From contig QOQE01000017.1 of assembly GCA_003331935.1 (NCBI GenBank), positions 1-35,761 of the forward strand: a DNA stretch of 35,761 nt, written 5' to 3'. Numbering within the stretch: position 1 is the first letter of the stretch; each line of letters begins with the position of its first letter. This document shows, piece after piece, positions 7,373 through 14,801 of the stretch. The notes under the pieces were generated by a model. It saw only the letters and a list, made by a program, of their open reading frames with translations, did no database searches and was not told where the DNA came from. A program made the position numbers and the translations under genes. The DNA comes from Alphaproteobacteria bacterium (lineage in GTDB: Bacteria; Pseudomonadota; Alphaproteobacteria; Rhodobacterales; Rhodobacteraceae).

Positions 7373-8527
7373 TTAACTAGCTTTTAAACGCCCTTCAAGA
7401 GCATCATCTATGGCTTTCTGTCCCCAGTGTAGCCCACATTCATACTTTCCAAAAACAAAGTTCTCATTTGCATTGGTTGATAACCCCGCTTGTATTGCTT
7501 CACCTATTTCAAAATCTTCATTAAATACCTCTTTGACAACATTGTAATTTTTTTCCCAATATTGTTGAGCTTTTTCAGTATTTGCAGGTTCAGATATAAG
7601 CATCATACATTTAAATACACAGGTACCCGGTCCGGTAGGTATTATTGAATGTACATAAACGTGGTCTGTCATCACTTGGACGAAGTTACACGGAAATAAA
7701 TAATTTTGTGTCATAAAATATTTTCTATATGTCCATTCTTCATGCGATTTATCTTTCAACTCTTTTATATTCCATAGCGGAACGGAGTGGCGTACATGGG
7801 GATAGTGATTTGTGAAAACACTTTGATTGTCGAGGTAACCAGAGCAAGCGGTATGCTCATGAGCTGAACAAAAGTGGTAGTTTTCTTGAAAACCCTCTAA
7901 AGCTAATCTCCAGCTCATATTTCTTGGCAAAGTCCATTTTTTGTAAATGACATGCTTCTCTAGGTTTAGAGCATTGAACTGATTTTCCATTGGAGCCAAC
8001 CACTTAGCCATATCGACCTTTTTTTCTTCAGCTGACGGTCTAACCCATATCATTCCAAAATGCTCATATACTGGTAATTCTTTCAGCCCATATTGCTTTT
8101 TGTCCAATTTATCAAACCCAAATGGTTGTGGCATCCCTCGCAATGATCCATTAAGGTCATATGTCCAGCTATGGTATGGGCATGAAAAAGTTTTCGCTTT
8201 TCCGCATTCTCTTGCTTCTACTTTTGCCCCTCTATGGCGACAAACATTCACAAAAGCTTTTAATTCATTGTCGTTATTGCGGGTAACTAATATTGGTACA
8301 CCGGTATCATTATGCGTAATGAATTGGCCTGGTTCTGATAGTTCGCTTGTATGTGCTACGATGATAGGAAATTCTCGGAAAAGAGTATTCATTTCAGCAT
8401 CTAATTTTTTTGGATCATTATAATTAGATACCGGATTATGCATTATATCATCCGTTAAAGTGGTTTTACCGGTTTCACAATACTCAAGTATTTGCTCAAT
8501 AATCTCTTTTTCTTCTTTGGTTACCAT
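7373..8527 (-). CDS. Rieske non-heme iron oxygenase, alpha (catalytic) subunit
   Basis: A 384-residue ring-hydroxylating-type oxygenase large subunit. The Rieske [2Fe-2S] ligands are C96/H98 (CRHRG) and C116/H119 (CPYHSW). The mononuclear iron site is in ENYHFCSAH (H218 and H223), with a carboxylate expected from the NEDFE region near the C-terminus. The bridging position is Glu215 rather than the Asp usual in dioxygenases, which resembles CntA-type and other quaternary-amine monooxygenases. The start is well supported by TAGGAG just before the ATG. No beta subunit or ferredoxin reductase lies nearby, so the electron donor must come from elsewhere. A nitronate-monooxygenase-like gene lies 95 bases upstream on the same strand. 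The substrate (aromatic or quaternary amine) is undetermined. Confidence 0.9.
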   Translation of the reverse strand: MVTKEEKEIIEQILEYCETGKTTLTDDIMHNPVSNYNDPKKLDAEMNTLFREFPIIVAHTSELSEPGQFITHNDTGVPILVTRNNDNELKAFVNVCRHRGAKVEARECGKAKTFSCPYHSWTYDLNGSLRGMPQPFGFDKLDKKQYGLKELPVYEHFGMIWVRPSAEEKKVDMAKWLAPMENQFNALNLEKHVIYKKWTLPRNMSWRLALEGFQENYHFCSAHEHTACSGYLDNQSVFTNHYPHVRHSVPLWNIKELKDKSHEEWTYRKYFMTQNYLFPCNFVQVMTDHVYVHSIIPTGPGTCVFKCMMLISEPANTEKAQQYWEKNYNVVKEVFNEDFEIGEAIQAGLSTNANENFVFGKYECGLHWGQKAIDDALEGRLKAS

Positions 8528-8622
8528 TTTGCTCCTACGTACATACTTTTACTTTTAGACAATATCATAATTTTAATCTTATTTGAAACTACAAATCATA
8601 GGCTCTAAGGGGTGAAAATATT

Positions 8623-9576
8623 CTACAGATACTGGCTTCCCATAGATTGAAGCTCAACAGCTGCTACATACTCTTTTTTTAAAGTATCTATGATCTCCTT
8701 TATAGTTTCTGGATCTTTGACCGCACCAACTCCTTGTCCAGCGCTCCATACTGTTTTCCATGCTTTTGACCCAGCATGCATATCTCCAGAAAAATCTATT
8801 TTCGCAATTTTTTTTGTGTCGTCAAGGGACAAGCCAGAAGCCTCAACACTTGCCTTCATCCAGTTTCCAAGTGCGCCTGTAATAGCGCGCGATTGAATCA
8901 GGTCTTCCATCTGACTTTCCCGTACCATTCGTCTGTAGGCATCTGATATTAAAGTTTCTTTAGCCGCTAAAAATCTGGTGCCTATATAAGCAAAATCAAC
9001 TCCAAGGTTTTCCACAGCACGTATACTCTTTCCATTACTAATACCACCACCTACTATTACAGGACCATCAAAGAACGATCTTACTTCATCAAGGAAAGGC
9101 ATCAGAGCGTATTCGCCCGTATGGCCACCAGCTCCAGTACATACAAGCACTAAACCATCAGCGCCTCTGTCGATGGCTTTCCTTGCAAAAGAAGGTGAGT
9201 TAACATCAGCGAACACAAGGCCACCATATTCGTGAACCTGTTGCGTTACCCTGTGAGGTCCACCTAGAGCAGTAATCACTATTTTTGGTTTAAATTCTTT
9301 GACAAGGGTAATTTCTTCATCAAAGCGTCCATAGCTATTATGGGTTATCATATTAAAAGCCCATGGGGCATCCCCATGATTTAAATTTGCATCGATTTTT
9401 TCAAACCAGCTTCTCAAGTCGTCAATAGTCCGCGCGTTGGGCCCTGGGAAAGATCCCATAAGGCCTTCTTTGCATGATTGAACTACAGATTCTGGCCCTG
9501 AAACAAGAAACATTGGTGCTACTATAGCGGGTAACTTTAAGCGCTTTTTTATTGAATCAAGAATGTTACTAGACAT
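8623..9576 (-). CDS. Nitronate monooxygenase / 2-nitropropane dioxygenase family flavoprotein
   Basis: FMN-binding TIM-barrel protein of about 317 residues from the ATG at 9574-9576. An in-frame TTG at 9628-9630 would give 335, but the ATG leaves the usual short leader before LKLPAIVAPMFLVSGPE. Other marks are the substrate-side glycine-histidine loop TGAGGHTGEY with the catalytic-type histidine, the phosphate-binding VIVGGGISNG and the YIGTRFLAAKE strand. Family members oxidise alkyl nitronates such as propionate 3-nitronate, but many related proteins (enoyl reductase FabK, dioxygenase-like flavoenzymes) share the fold. It is co-directional with the Rieske gene downstream and divergent from the Nudix gene. 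The exact reaction is not determined. Confidence 0.87.
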   Translation of the reverse strand: MSSNILDSIKKRLKLPAIVAPMFLVSGPESVVQSCKEGLMGSFPGPNARTIDDLRSWFEKIDANLNHGDAPWAFNMITHNSYGRFDEEITLVKEFKPKIVITALGGPHRVTQQVHEYGGLVFADVNSPSFARKAIDRGADGLVLVCTGAGGHTGEYALMPFLDEVRSFFDGPVIVGGGISNGKSIRAVENLGVDFAYIGTRFLAAKETLISDAYRRMVRESQMEDLIQSRAITGALGNWMKASVEASGLSLDDTKKIAKIDFSGDMHAGSKAWKTVWSAGQGVGAVKDPETIKEIIDTLKKEYVAAVELQSMGSQYL

Positions 9577-9635
9577 TAATTGCTCAAACTTTTCTTTCTC
9601 TTTAAATATCTTGGGATTGAAGTACAACAATTACT

Positions 9636-9664
9636 TTGACAATGCAAAAAATTAAAATTATCAT
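9636..9664 (+). promoter_or_regulatory. Sigma70-like promoter of the Nudix regulator gene
   Basis: A perfect TTGACA (9636-9641) and TATCAT (9659-9664, five of six consensus bases) are spaced by exactly 17 bases. The expected transcription start is near 9671, about 20 bases before the ATG at 9692; no ribosome binding site is evident. Confidence 0.6.
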
Positions 9665-9669
9665 TACTT

Positions 9670-9686
9670 AGTATATATTTAATACT
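9670..9686. promoter_or_regulatory. Imperfect palindrome over the Nudix gene start, possible autoregulatory operator
   Basis: AGTAT and ATACT arms flank a seven-base AT-rich centre. The element covers the expected transcription start of the Nudix/winged-helix gene, where a repressor would be expected to bind. In this AT-rich setting it could also be chance. Confidence 0.3.
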
Positions 9687-9691
9687 TTGTT

Positions 9692-10381
9692 ATGGCTTTT
9701 TTTGAATCGAATTACTGGCACCCATCCGTTGCTACAGACATCGTTCTTTTGTCTTTAAGGCAAAAAAAACTATCCGCTTTACTTGTAAAACGTTTAGATC
9801 ATGAAAATGGATGGGCATTGCCAGGAGGTTTTTTGGAAAAAGGGGAAGACCTTGATCAATGCGCACATAGAGAATTAAACGAGGAAACAGGAATTCAGGT
9901 CCCCTACATGAGCCACTTCGCCAATTATAGTGACCCAAATAGAGACTCTCGACACCAAGTGATTTCTGTTGCCTATCTAGCAGTGCACCCCTCAGGTAAG
10001 TTGAGAATTAGAGCAAACTCTGATGTTTTTGACGTAAATTGGTTTAATGTCGAGAATTTGCCTGACTTGAGTTTTGATCACAATAAAATTTGTGGTGATG
10101 GAATTAAATATTCACGGTTGTTGATAGAAAGAAAACCCTCTTTAGCCTTTGCGTTTCATAATGGAGGTTTTACGTTGACTGAACTACAGCAAACATTTGC
10201 AGCGTTTGGGGGGCACAAATTTAGCCCAGAAAATAAGCGAAATTTTCGCTTATGGCTAAAAAATTACGCAGATGGAAGGGGATTAGTTGTAGAAACGGAT
10301 AAGTTTAGAGAGGGTAATCACCGGCCCGCTCGAATTTATGAACCAAATCTAGAAGCGTTAGATAAAGAAACTATAAAATAA
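9692..10381 (+). CDS. Nudix hydrolase with C-terminal winged helix (NrtR-like regulator)
   Basis: A 229-residue, two-part protein. Residues about 15-140 form a Nudix domain with an intact Nudix box, G46-x5-E52-x7-REL-x-EE-x-G (to I68). Residues about 150-220 look like a winged helix-turn-helix (TLTELQQTFAAFGG followed by a basic KNYADGRG region). This architecture is that of NrtR and relatives, transcription regulators that sense ADP-ribose-type nucleotides and often control NAD or sugar metabolism. Because the Nudix box is intact, hydrolase activity on an ADP-ribose-like compound is also possible. It has its own promoter and a small palindrome at the start point. No NAD-synthesis gene is adjacent; the kynureninase 5 kb away may be a coincidence. 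It ends one base before the stop of the convergent gene. Confidence 0.85.
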   Translation: MAFFESNYWHPSVATDIVLLSLRQKKLSALLVKRLDHENGWALPGGFLEKGEDLDQCAHRELNEETGIQVPYMSHFANYSDPNRDSRHQVISVAYLAVHPSGKLRIRANSDVFDVNWFNVENLPDLSFDHNKICGDGIKYSRLLIERKPSLAFAFHNGGFTLTELQQTFAAFGGHKFSPENKRNFRLWLKNYADGRGLVVETDKFREGNHRPARIYEPNLEALDKETIK

Positions 10382-10666
10382 TTATTTTATGTGTCTTTGA
10401 ACTACTTTCCCCTCTAAATACCAAGCTTCCCTTGGCTGTATTTCTGCAGTTTTAAAGTGTTTGTCTCTCCTTGTAAGAGCTTCTTCGGCCATAACTTCAT
10501 CAGGGTAGACAGAAACTGACATTGCCGAGGTTGGGCCCGTTCTTATCGTCAATAGGATTTCAGCATTTGGAAATAACTTAGGACCCTCGTTCGAGTACAC
10601 CTTTGCTCTTTTCTCAAGATCATCTTCTGTATCAAATTCCAACATATTTATGCGCGCAATGCTCAT
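10382..10666 (-). CDS. Small conserved-looking protein of unknown function
   Basis: A 94-residue protein from the ATG at 10664-10666, which has an excellent ribosome binding site (AGAGGAG six bases upstream). A longer TTG start at 10682-10684 would lie upstream of that site and is rejected. It starts MSIARINMLEFD and includes RTGPTSAMSVSVYPD. The pattern of short beta strands and helices, with a Phe/Trp near the end, resembles ferredoxin-like dimeric alpha-beta barrel proteins (antibiotic-biosynthesis-monooxygenase-like), but this is only an impression. It is end to end with the Nudix gene (convergent). Confidence 0.7.
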   Translation of the reverse strand: MSIARINMLEFDTEDDLEKRAKVYSNEGPKLFPNAEILLTIRTGPTSAMSVSVYPDEVMAEEALTRRDKHFKTAEIQPREAWYLEGKVVQRHIK

Positions 10667-10762
10667 GTTTTTCTCCTCTATCAATAAAATCTAAAATAAG
10701 TAAAACCGAGTTTATGCGTCCAGCGAGTGATTTTAAATCAATTATTTGTAAATGCCTATTCA

Positions 10763-12613
10763 TCAACTTTTAGAAATTTTTTCAATCTCCTCTAATGTCT
10801 TGAGAGCATCCTTTTTTATATTTTCATCTCTTATCGCGTCAAGTCTACTGCTATTAAAACCATTTTTTTGAGCTCTAAGAAAATATGCTACTGCATCTTT
10901 TTTATTACCTTTCTTAAACTCTAGTATCGAATAGATAGCCAAAACTCGATGATTCATGTCGCTTGCCGCTATTTTTTGTCCGATTAAGTCATAAATTTCG
11001 GAAAATTCTCCGTTTTGATAAAGTAGAGTTACCAGAAGACCTGTCTGGAACCAACCTGGATCGTTTGGTACAATTTTAATAAGTTCTTGTAGGCGTGCTA
11101 TGGCTTCTACAACCCGTCCACATCTACTGTAAACCCCAGAGCCAATTAAAAGTGTTTCTTGGTTGCTACCATTTTTTTCTGCAGTGGCAATATCAGAAAT
11201 GGCTTGTTCACAAGAAAATCCAAAGTGCGAGAGGCCTATGAAAGCACGTGCATTGTATGCATCGGAATTTTCGGGGTGCAGTTCAACGTTCCTGTTAATT
11301 ATATACTCTAACCTCTCAAGGTCTTTTTCTTTATTGCTTGATAGGTTCAGACCGAGGCGTTGAGATATTTGCCATGCCTCTAAAACATATATGGTAGTAT
11401 GTTCCTTGTCATAACGCTTTCTCAAGTCTTCTAATATACCCTGAGCTTTTTTATGATTTTTTGGGTCATAACTCCTCCATAGTTGTATCCAATTTAGAAA
11501 TTTGGTGAAGTCTTCCATAGAGTCGAACCTATTTACCCACATTTTCAAATGACTACCAGCGCCAAGATCGATTTGAAGGATTTCAAGAATTTGATTACTT
11601 AGTTCATCTTGTACTTTGAAGATATCGTCTAAAACAAAGTCACTTTTTTTTGTTTCTACAATTTCACCAATTTTAAGATCTGAAATTTCTAAATTTAATC
11701 GAGCATTTTTTCCCATTACTTGCATTGAGCCTCTTATGATGAAATTCACGCCATACTCATCTCTTATTGCTTTATCGGTCATATTGTTCTTTTCGCTATG
11801 GTAGCTAGTGCTACTAGAAAGAACTCTTAACCCGTTATAGCTTGCAAATGTAGAGATCATACTTTCCGTAATACCTCTAGCAAATCCTTTTTGATCTTCG
11901 GACAATCCTGAAGCTTTTATTGGTGCAACCATTATAACGGGCTTGGAGGTATCCATGGCCAAAGTTTTTTTGGTGTCATCTTCGTTTGATGTGATAAAGA
12001 AAAACACCCCGACGACTATAGCCAAAGCGGCAGCAGCAGCGCCTATTATAGGCATAATAGATTTAGACTTTGTTTTTAATTTTCTTTTTTGTGATGGATC
12101 AAGAAGGATATCAAAGGCATGAAATTCATTCTGCTTTACCTTCTGTACACCCAAATCGTTAAACGTCATTTTGGTTTTAGGAACAACAAGGTCATAGACA
12201 CTTTTGGATATGGAGATCCCATTGGGTTGCGCTAGTGCCTCTAATCGTGCCGCAATGTTTACTCCATCGCCAAAGAGATTACCTTCTTTTTTAACAACAT
12301 CACCCATATTGATACCAATTCGAAACTCTAGCTTTACTTCTGTTTTGTCGGATGCATTCCTTTTTTTGATGTCATTCTGAAAAGCAACACCGCATTCAAC
12401 GGCATTTACCGCACTTGGAAACTCAGCTAAAGCGGAGTCCCCCGCCGTATTAAAGATAGATCCTTTATATTTCTTTAGACAGTTTTTAAGTATCTTCTCA
12501 CATTCCGCATAGGCTTTAAGTGTAGCATTTTCATCTCTTTCCATATGCTTGGAATAACCAACAACATCAGCTACTAGAATTACAGCTATTTTGCGATCTA
12601 TATCGGAGTTCAT
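10763..12613 (-). CDS. Membrane class III nucleotide cyclase with periplasmic TolB-like and TPR region (copy 1)
   Basis: 616 residues. Residues 5-170 form a class III cyclase domain with both metal aspartates (D16 in LVADVVGYS, D59 in TAGDSALAEF) and the transition-state N119/R123 (GDGVNIAARLE). The two positions that normally select adenine (Lys, Asp) appear to be Asn (N55, N112). A single membrane helix spans about 188-208; basic residues before it and acidic ones after it put the cyclase in the cytoplasm and the C-terminus in the periplasm. Residues about 222-345 resemble the FlgO/TolB-N-like domain of alphaproteobacterial cyclases (GITESMIS, DDIFKVQDELS), and about 400-600 look like TPR-type helical repeats. 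It follows copy 2 by 14 bases with an AGGAA ribosome binding site, so the pair is one operon. Product cAMP or cGMP is unproven. Confidence 0.9.
   Translation of the reverse strand: MNSDIDRKIAVILVADVVGYSKHMERDENATLKAYAECEKILKNCLKKYKGSIFNTAGDSALAEFPSAVNAVECGVAFQNDIKKRNASDKTEVKLEFRIGINMGDVVKKEGNLFGDGVNIAARLEALAQPNGISISKSVYDLVVPKTKMTFNDLGVQKVKQNEFHAFDILLDPSQKRKLKTKSKSIMPIIGAAAAALAIVVGVFFFITSNEDDTKKTLAMDTSKPVIMVAPIKASGLSEDQKGFARGITESMISTFASYNGLRVLSSSTSYHSEKNNMTDKAIRDEYGVNFIIRGSMQVMGKNARLNLEISDLKIGEIVETKKSDFVLDDIFKVQDELSNQILEILQIDLGAGSHLKMWVNRFDSMEDFTKFLNWIQLWRSYDPKNHKKAQGILEDLRKRYDKEHTTIYVLEAWQISQRLGLNLSSNKEKDLERLEYIINRNVELHPENSDAYNARAFIGLSHFGFSCEQAISDIATAEKNGSNQETLLIGSGVYSRCGRVVEAIARLQELIKIVPNDPGWFQTGLLVTLLYQNGEFSEIYDLIGQKIAASDMNHRVLAIYSILEFKKGNKKDAVAYFLRAQKNGFNSSRLDAIRDENIKKDALKTLEEIEKISKS
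12053..12601 (-). repeat. Duplicated cyclase-domain segment, copy 1 (codons 5-187)
   Basis: It aligns without gaps to 13915-14463 at a constant offset of 1862 bases. In a sample of 60 aligned bases (12121-12180 versus 13983-14042) I count seven differences, all silent. The DNA has therefore diverged while the protein has been held constant. Confidence 0.85.
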
Positions 12614-12627
12614 GTATGTTTCCTAAT

Positions 12628-14475
12628 TCAGTATTTAAAGGATTCTAACGTTGCAATCGCATCTTTTCTAATGTCTTTACTATAAATTGCCTGAGCTAAT
12701 ACATTTTTTGAATATCGATTTGCCTTAGCTTTTGAAAAATAATATTTAGCAGCTTGTTCATCTCCATTTTTAAGTTTGTCATACGCTAACAAAGCTTGTA
12801 TTGACACAGGTATATCAATAGCGTCCACAACACCTTCCAAGAGTGAATACATCTCTTCTATTTGATTATCTTCATATAGTCTGAAAGCTAAACGGGTAGT
12901 GGCACGCCAATTAGTGTCTACAGGTAATAAGTCGAAAGCATTTCTTGCATTTTCAGCAGCTTTTTTGGAATTTCCGCATCTTCCATAAACAATACTTGCA
13001 TAACCATAACTATCAGCGTTTCCTGCTTTTTTATGTGCTAAATTTAAGTCTTCAAACGCTTCTTCACAATTTATCATTTGCGTATAAAAGCTAAGTAGTG
13101 CTCTACTCGCATAATTTTCTGGACTGGGTTTTATCTCAATTGTTTTATCAAGTTCTCTTTTGAGTTTTGTTAAATTATCCTGGTTGATTGGAATTTTTTT
13201 CTTCATCATTCCATAAAAATTCAGCCAAGTATCTTGAACCAACCAATCTTCTGGTGTGCTGGGCCCAGGCCATTTTTTCATCTCTGACAAAATAGTACTT
13301 GCATTAACAAATCCTTGCTCTGTAAATTTTCCCATTTCGGAACGAAAATTAACATACTGAATCAATTGCTGAGTAGAGATCGGCATCTCTCTCCAGCTAA
13401 AGTAGCTCTCATATAAACCCTTTTGATTTAAAACATTAACTAGAAATTCACTTAAAATGCTTTCTCCAAATTGATCTTGAAAAGAAAAAATGCTTTTCAA
13501 TTTTAGCTCTTTAATTGACGAGATTATTATCTGCTTTTTTTCAAGATCAGAAATTTCAATATTAATGCGTGCGTCACTATCAACAATTTGTAAAGAAGAT
13601 GAAACTAGGAATTTTACTCCGTGCCTTTCAAATAGTTCATCACTGCTGACTTTCTTTTCCTCAAAATTTTTAGCTGTTTTTGTTGGCACTAGTCTGATTG
13701 ACTTTGACTTTGATAACGAGGAAATGACATTTCCTGTAATACCCTCAACATATTTTTTATCATCATCAGATAAACGTGAGCTATCTATGCTTGTAACAAA
13801 GACTAACGGTTTAGAGGATATAACTCTTTTTTTTGCAGTAAGCTCTTCAGTTTTATTAAAATAAAATACCCCTACTACCAAAACCAAAGCAGCTGCAACA
13901 GCGCCAATTATAGGTAGCATAGAACTAGACTTTGTTTTTAATGTTCTCTTTTGTGACGGATCAAGAAGGATATCAAAAGCATGAAACTCATTTTGCTTTA
14001 CTTTCTGTACTCCCAAGTCATTAAACGTCATCTTGGTTTTAGGAACAACGAGGTCATAGACACTTTTAGATATGGATATTCCATTCGGCTGGGCTAACGC
14101 TTCTAATCGTGCCGCAATGTTTACACCATCACCAAAGAGATTACCCTCTTTCTTAACCACATCTCCCATATTGATACCAATGCGGAACTCGAGCTTTACC
14201 TCTGTTTTATCGGATTCATTTCTTTTCTTGATTTCATTTTGGAACGCAACACCGCATTCAACAGCATTTACCGCACTTGGGAACTCCGCCAAAGCGGAGT
14301 CACCTGCCGTATTAAAGATAGATCCTTTATATTTCTTGAGACATGTTTTGAGTAGCTTCTCACATTCGGCATAGGCCTTTAGTGTAGCGTTCTCATCTCT
14401 TTCCATATGCTTGGAGTAGCCAACAACATCAGCTACTAAGATTACAGCTATTTTACGATCTATTTCGGCAGTCAT
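12628..14475 (-). CDS. Membrane class III nucleotide cyclase with periplasmic TolB-like and TPR region (copy 2)
   Basis: 615 residues with the same plan as copy 1: cyclase domain (D16, D59, N119, R123 conserved; N55/N112 at the purine-selecting positions), one membrane helix at about 188-207, then a periplasmic TolB-N/FlgO-like part and helical repeats. Residues 5-177 differ from copy 1 at only four positions (41, 44, 81, 87), and residues 88-177 are identical. Beyond the membrane helix the two proteins are only distantly similar. The gene is first in the operon; a TTGACA box lies about 54 bases upstream, but there is no clear ribosome binding site. Sharing a catalytic module while the external domain has diverged suggests two inputs feeding one signal, possibly as heterodimers. 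Confidence 0.9.
   Translation of the reverse strand: MTAEIDRKIAVILVADVVGYSKHMERDENATLKAYAECEKLLKTCLKKYKGSIFNTAGDSALAEFPSAVNAVECGVAFQNEIKKRNESDKTEVKLEFRIGINMGDVVKKEGNLFGDGVNIAARLEALAQPNGISISKSVYDLVVPKTKMTFNDLGVQKVKQNEFHAFDILLDPSQKRTLKTKSSSMLPIIGAVAAALVLVVGVFYFNKTEELTAKKRVISSKPLVFVTSIDSSRLSDDDKKYVEGITGNVISSLSKSKSIRLVPTKTAKNFEEKKVSSDELFERHGVKFLVSSSLQIVDSDARINIEISDLEKKQIIISSIKELKLKSIFSFQDQFGESILSEFLVNVLNQKGLYESYFSWREMPISTQQLIQYVNFRSEMGKFTEQGFVNASTILSEMKKWPGPSTPEDWLVQDTWLNFYGMMKKKIPINQDNLTKLKRELDKTIEIKPSPENYASRALLSFYTQMINCEEAFEDLNLAHKKAGNADSYGYASIVYGRCGNSKKAAENARNAFDLLPVDTNWRATTRLAFRLYEDNQIEEMYSLLEGVVDAIDIPVSIQALLAYDKLKNGDEQAAKYYFSKAKANRYSKNVLAQAIYSKDIRKDAIATLESFKY
13915..14463 (-). repeat. Duplicated cyclase-domain segment, copy 2 (codons 5-187)
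   Basis: Partner of the segment at 12053-12601. Similarity ends around the membrane helix, just after the shared LLDPSQKR linker. Confidence 0.85.
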
Positions 14476-14503
14476 ATATTAACAGTATGGATAGTGAACC
14501 TAA

Positions 14504-14534
14504 TTTACAACGAAGATTTGATTACTTATGTCAA
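14504..14534 (-). promoter_or_regulatory. Candidate promoter of the cyclase operon
   Basis: On the minus strand a perfect TTGACA (plus 14529-14534) is followed after 19 bases by TGTAAA (plus 14504-14509, four of six consensus). It lies 29-60 bases upstream of the copy 2 ATG. The spacing is longer than ideal, so the -10 assignment is weak. Confidence 0.35.
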
Positions 14535-14578
14535 TTAGGCGCGAGGTTCTCAATCAGAAAAATACCTTAAGTCAATAG

Positions 14579-14604
14579 TGGCGGTTTTCAATTTCCTACC
14601 GCCA
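14579..14604. repeat. Inverted repeat between cyclase operon and tRNA-Asn
   Basis: TGGCGGT (14579-14585) and ACCGCCA (14598-14604) are perfectly complementary around a 12-base loop. No T-run follows on either strand, so it is not a standard terminator; it may be a binding site or an RNA hairpin downstream of the tRNA. Confidence 0.35.
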
Positions 14605-14634
14605 GTTAAAAAGTTTGCCGTTATTTTTATCGTT

Positions 14635-14662
14635 AAAAAACTAAGTTATTGATTTTATAACT
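14635..14662 (-). terminator. Weak candidate terminator after tRNA-Asn
   Basis: On the minus strand, seven bases past the tRNA CCA, a six-base stem AGTTAT/ATAACT with a seven-base loop is followed by three bases and then six T residues (plus 14635-14640). The stem is AT-rich and short, so support is modest. Confidence 0.35.
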
Positions 14663-14668
14663 AAAAAG

Positions 14669-14743
14669 TGGCTCCGGCGGTTGGGATCGAACCAACGACC
14701 AATTGATTAACAGTCAACTGCTCTACCGCTGAGCTACGCCGGA
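14669..14743 (-). tRNA. tRNA-Asn (GTT)
   Basis: A full cloverleaf is readable on the minus strand: acceptor TCCGGCG/CGCCGGA, D arm GCTC/GAGC, anticodon arm GTTGA-CTGTTAA-TCAAT with anticodon GTT, and T arm GTTGG-TTCGATC-CCAAC. The discriminator base is G and CCA is encoded. Confidence 0.96.
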
Positions 14744-14765
14744 ACACTAAACAAGAAATGCACTA

Positions 14766-14791
14766 AATTTTGCTTTAATTCAAGCAAAATT
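14766..14791. repeat. Perfect inverted repeat between MBL hydrolase gene and tRNA-Asn
   Basis: AATTTTGCTT and AAGCAAAATT form a perfect ten-base stem around a six-base loop, starting 11 bases past the stop of the metallo-hydrolase gene. It could end that transcript or mark a processing point before the tRNA. The stem has only two G-C pairs and no long T-run follows, so a classical terminator is uncertain. Confidence 0.4.
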
Positions 14792-14801
14792 ATTTTAATT
14801 T

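Noticed and set aside
13490-13864. Open frame of 124 codons on the plus strand inside cyclase copy 2
   Set aside because: It is antisense to a well-supported gene, has a low-complexity Ser/Phe-rich translation, and shows no ribosome binding site or family match.
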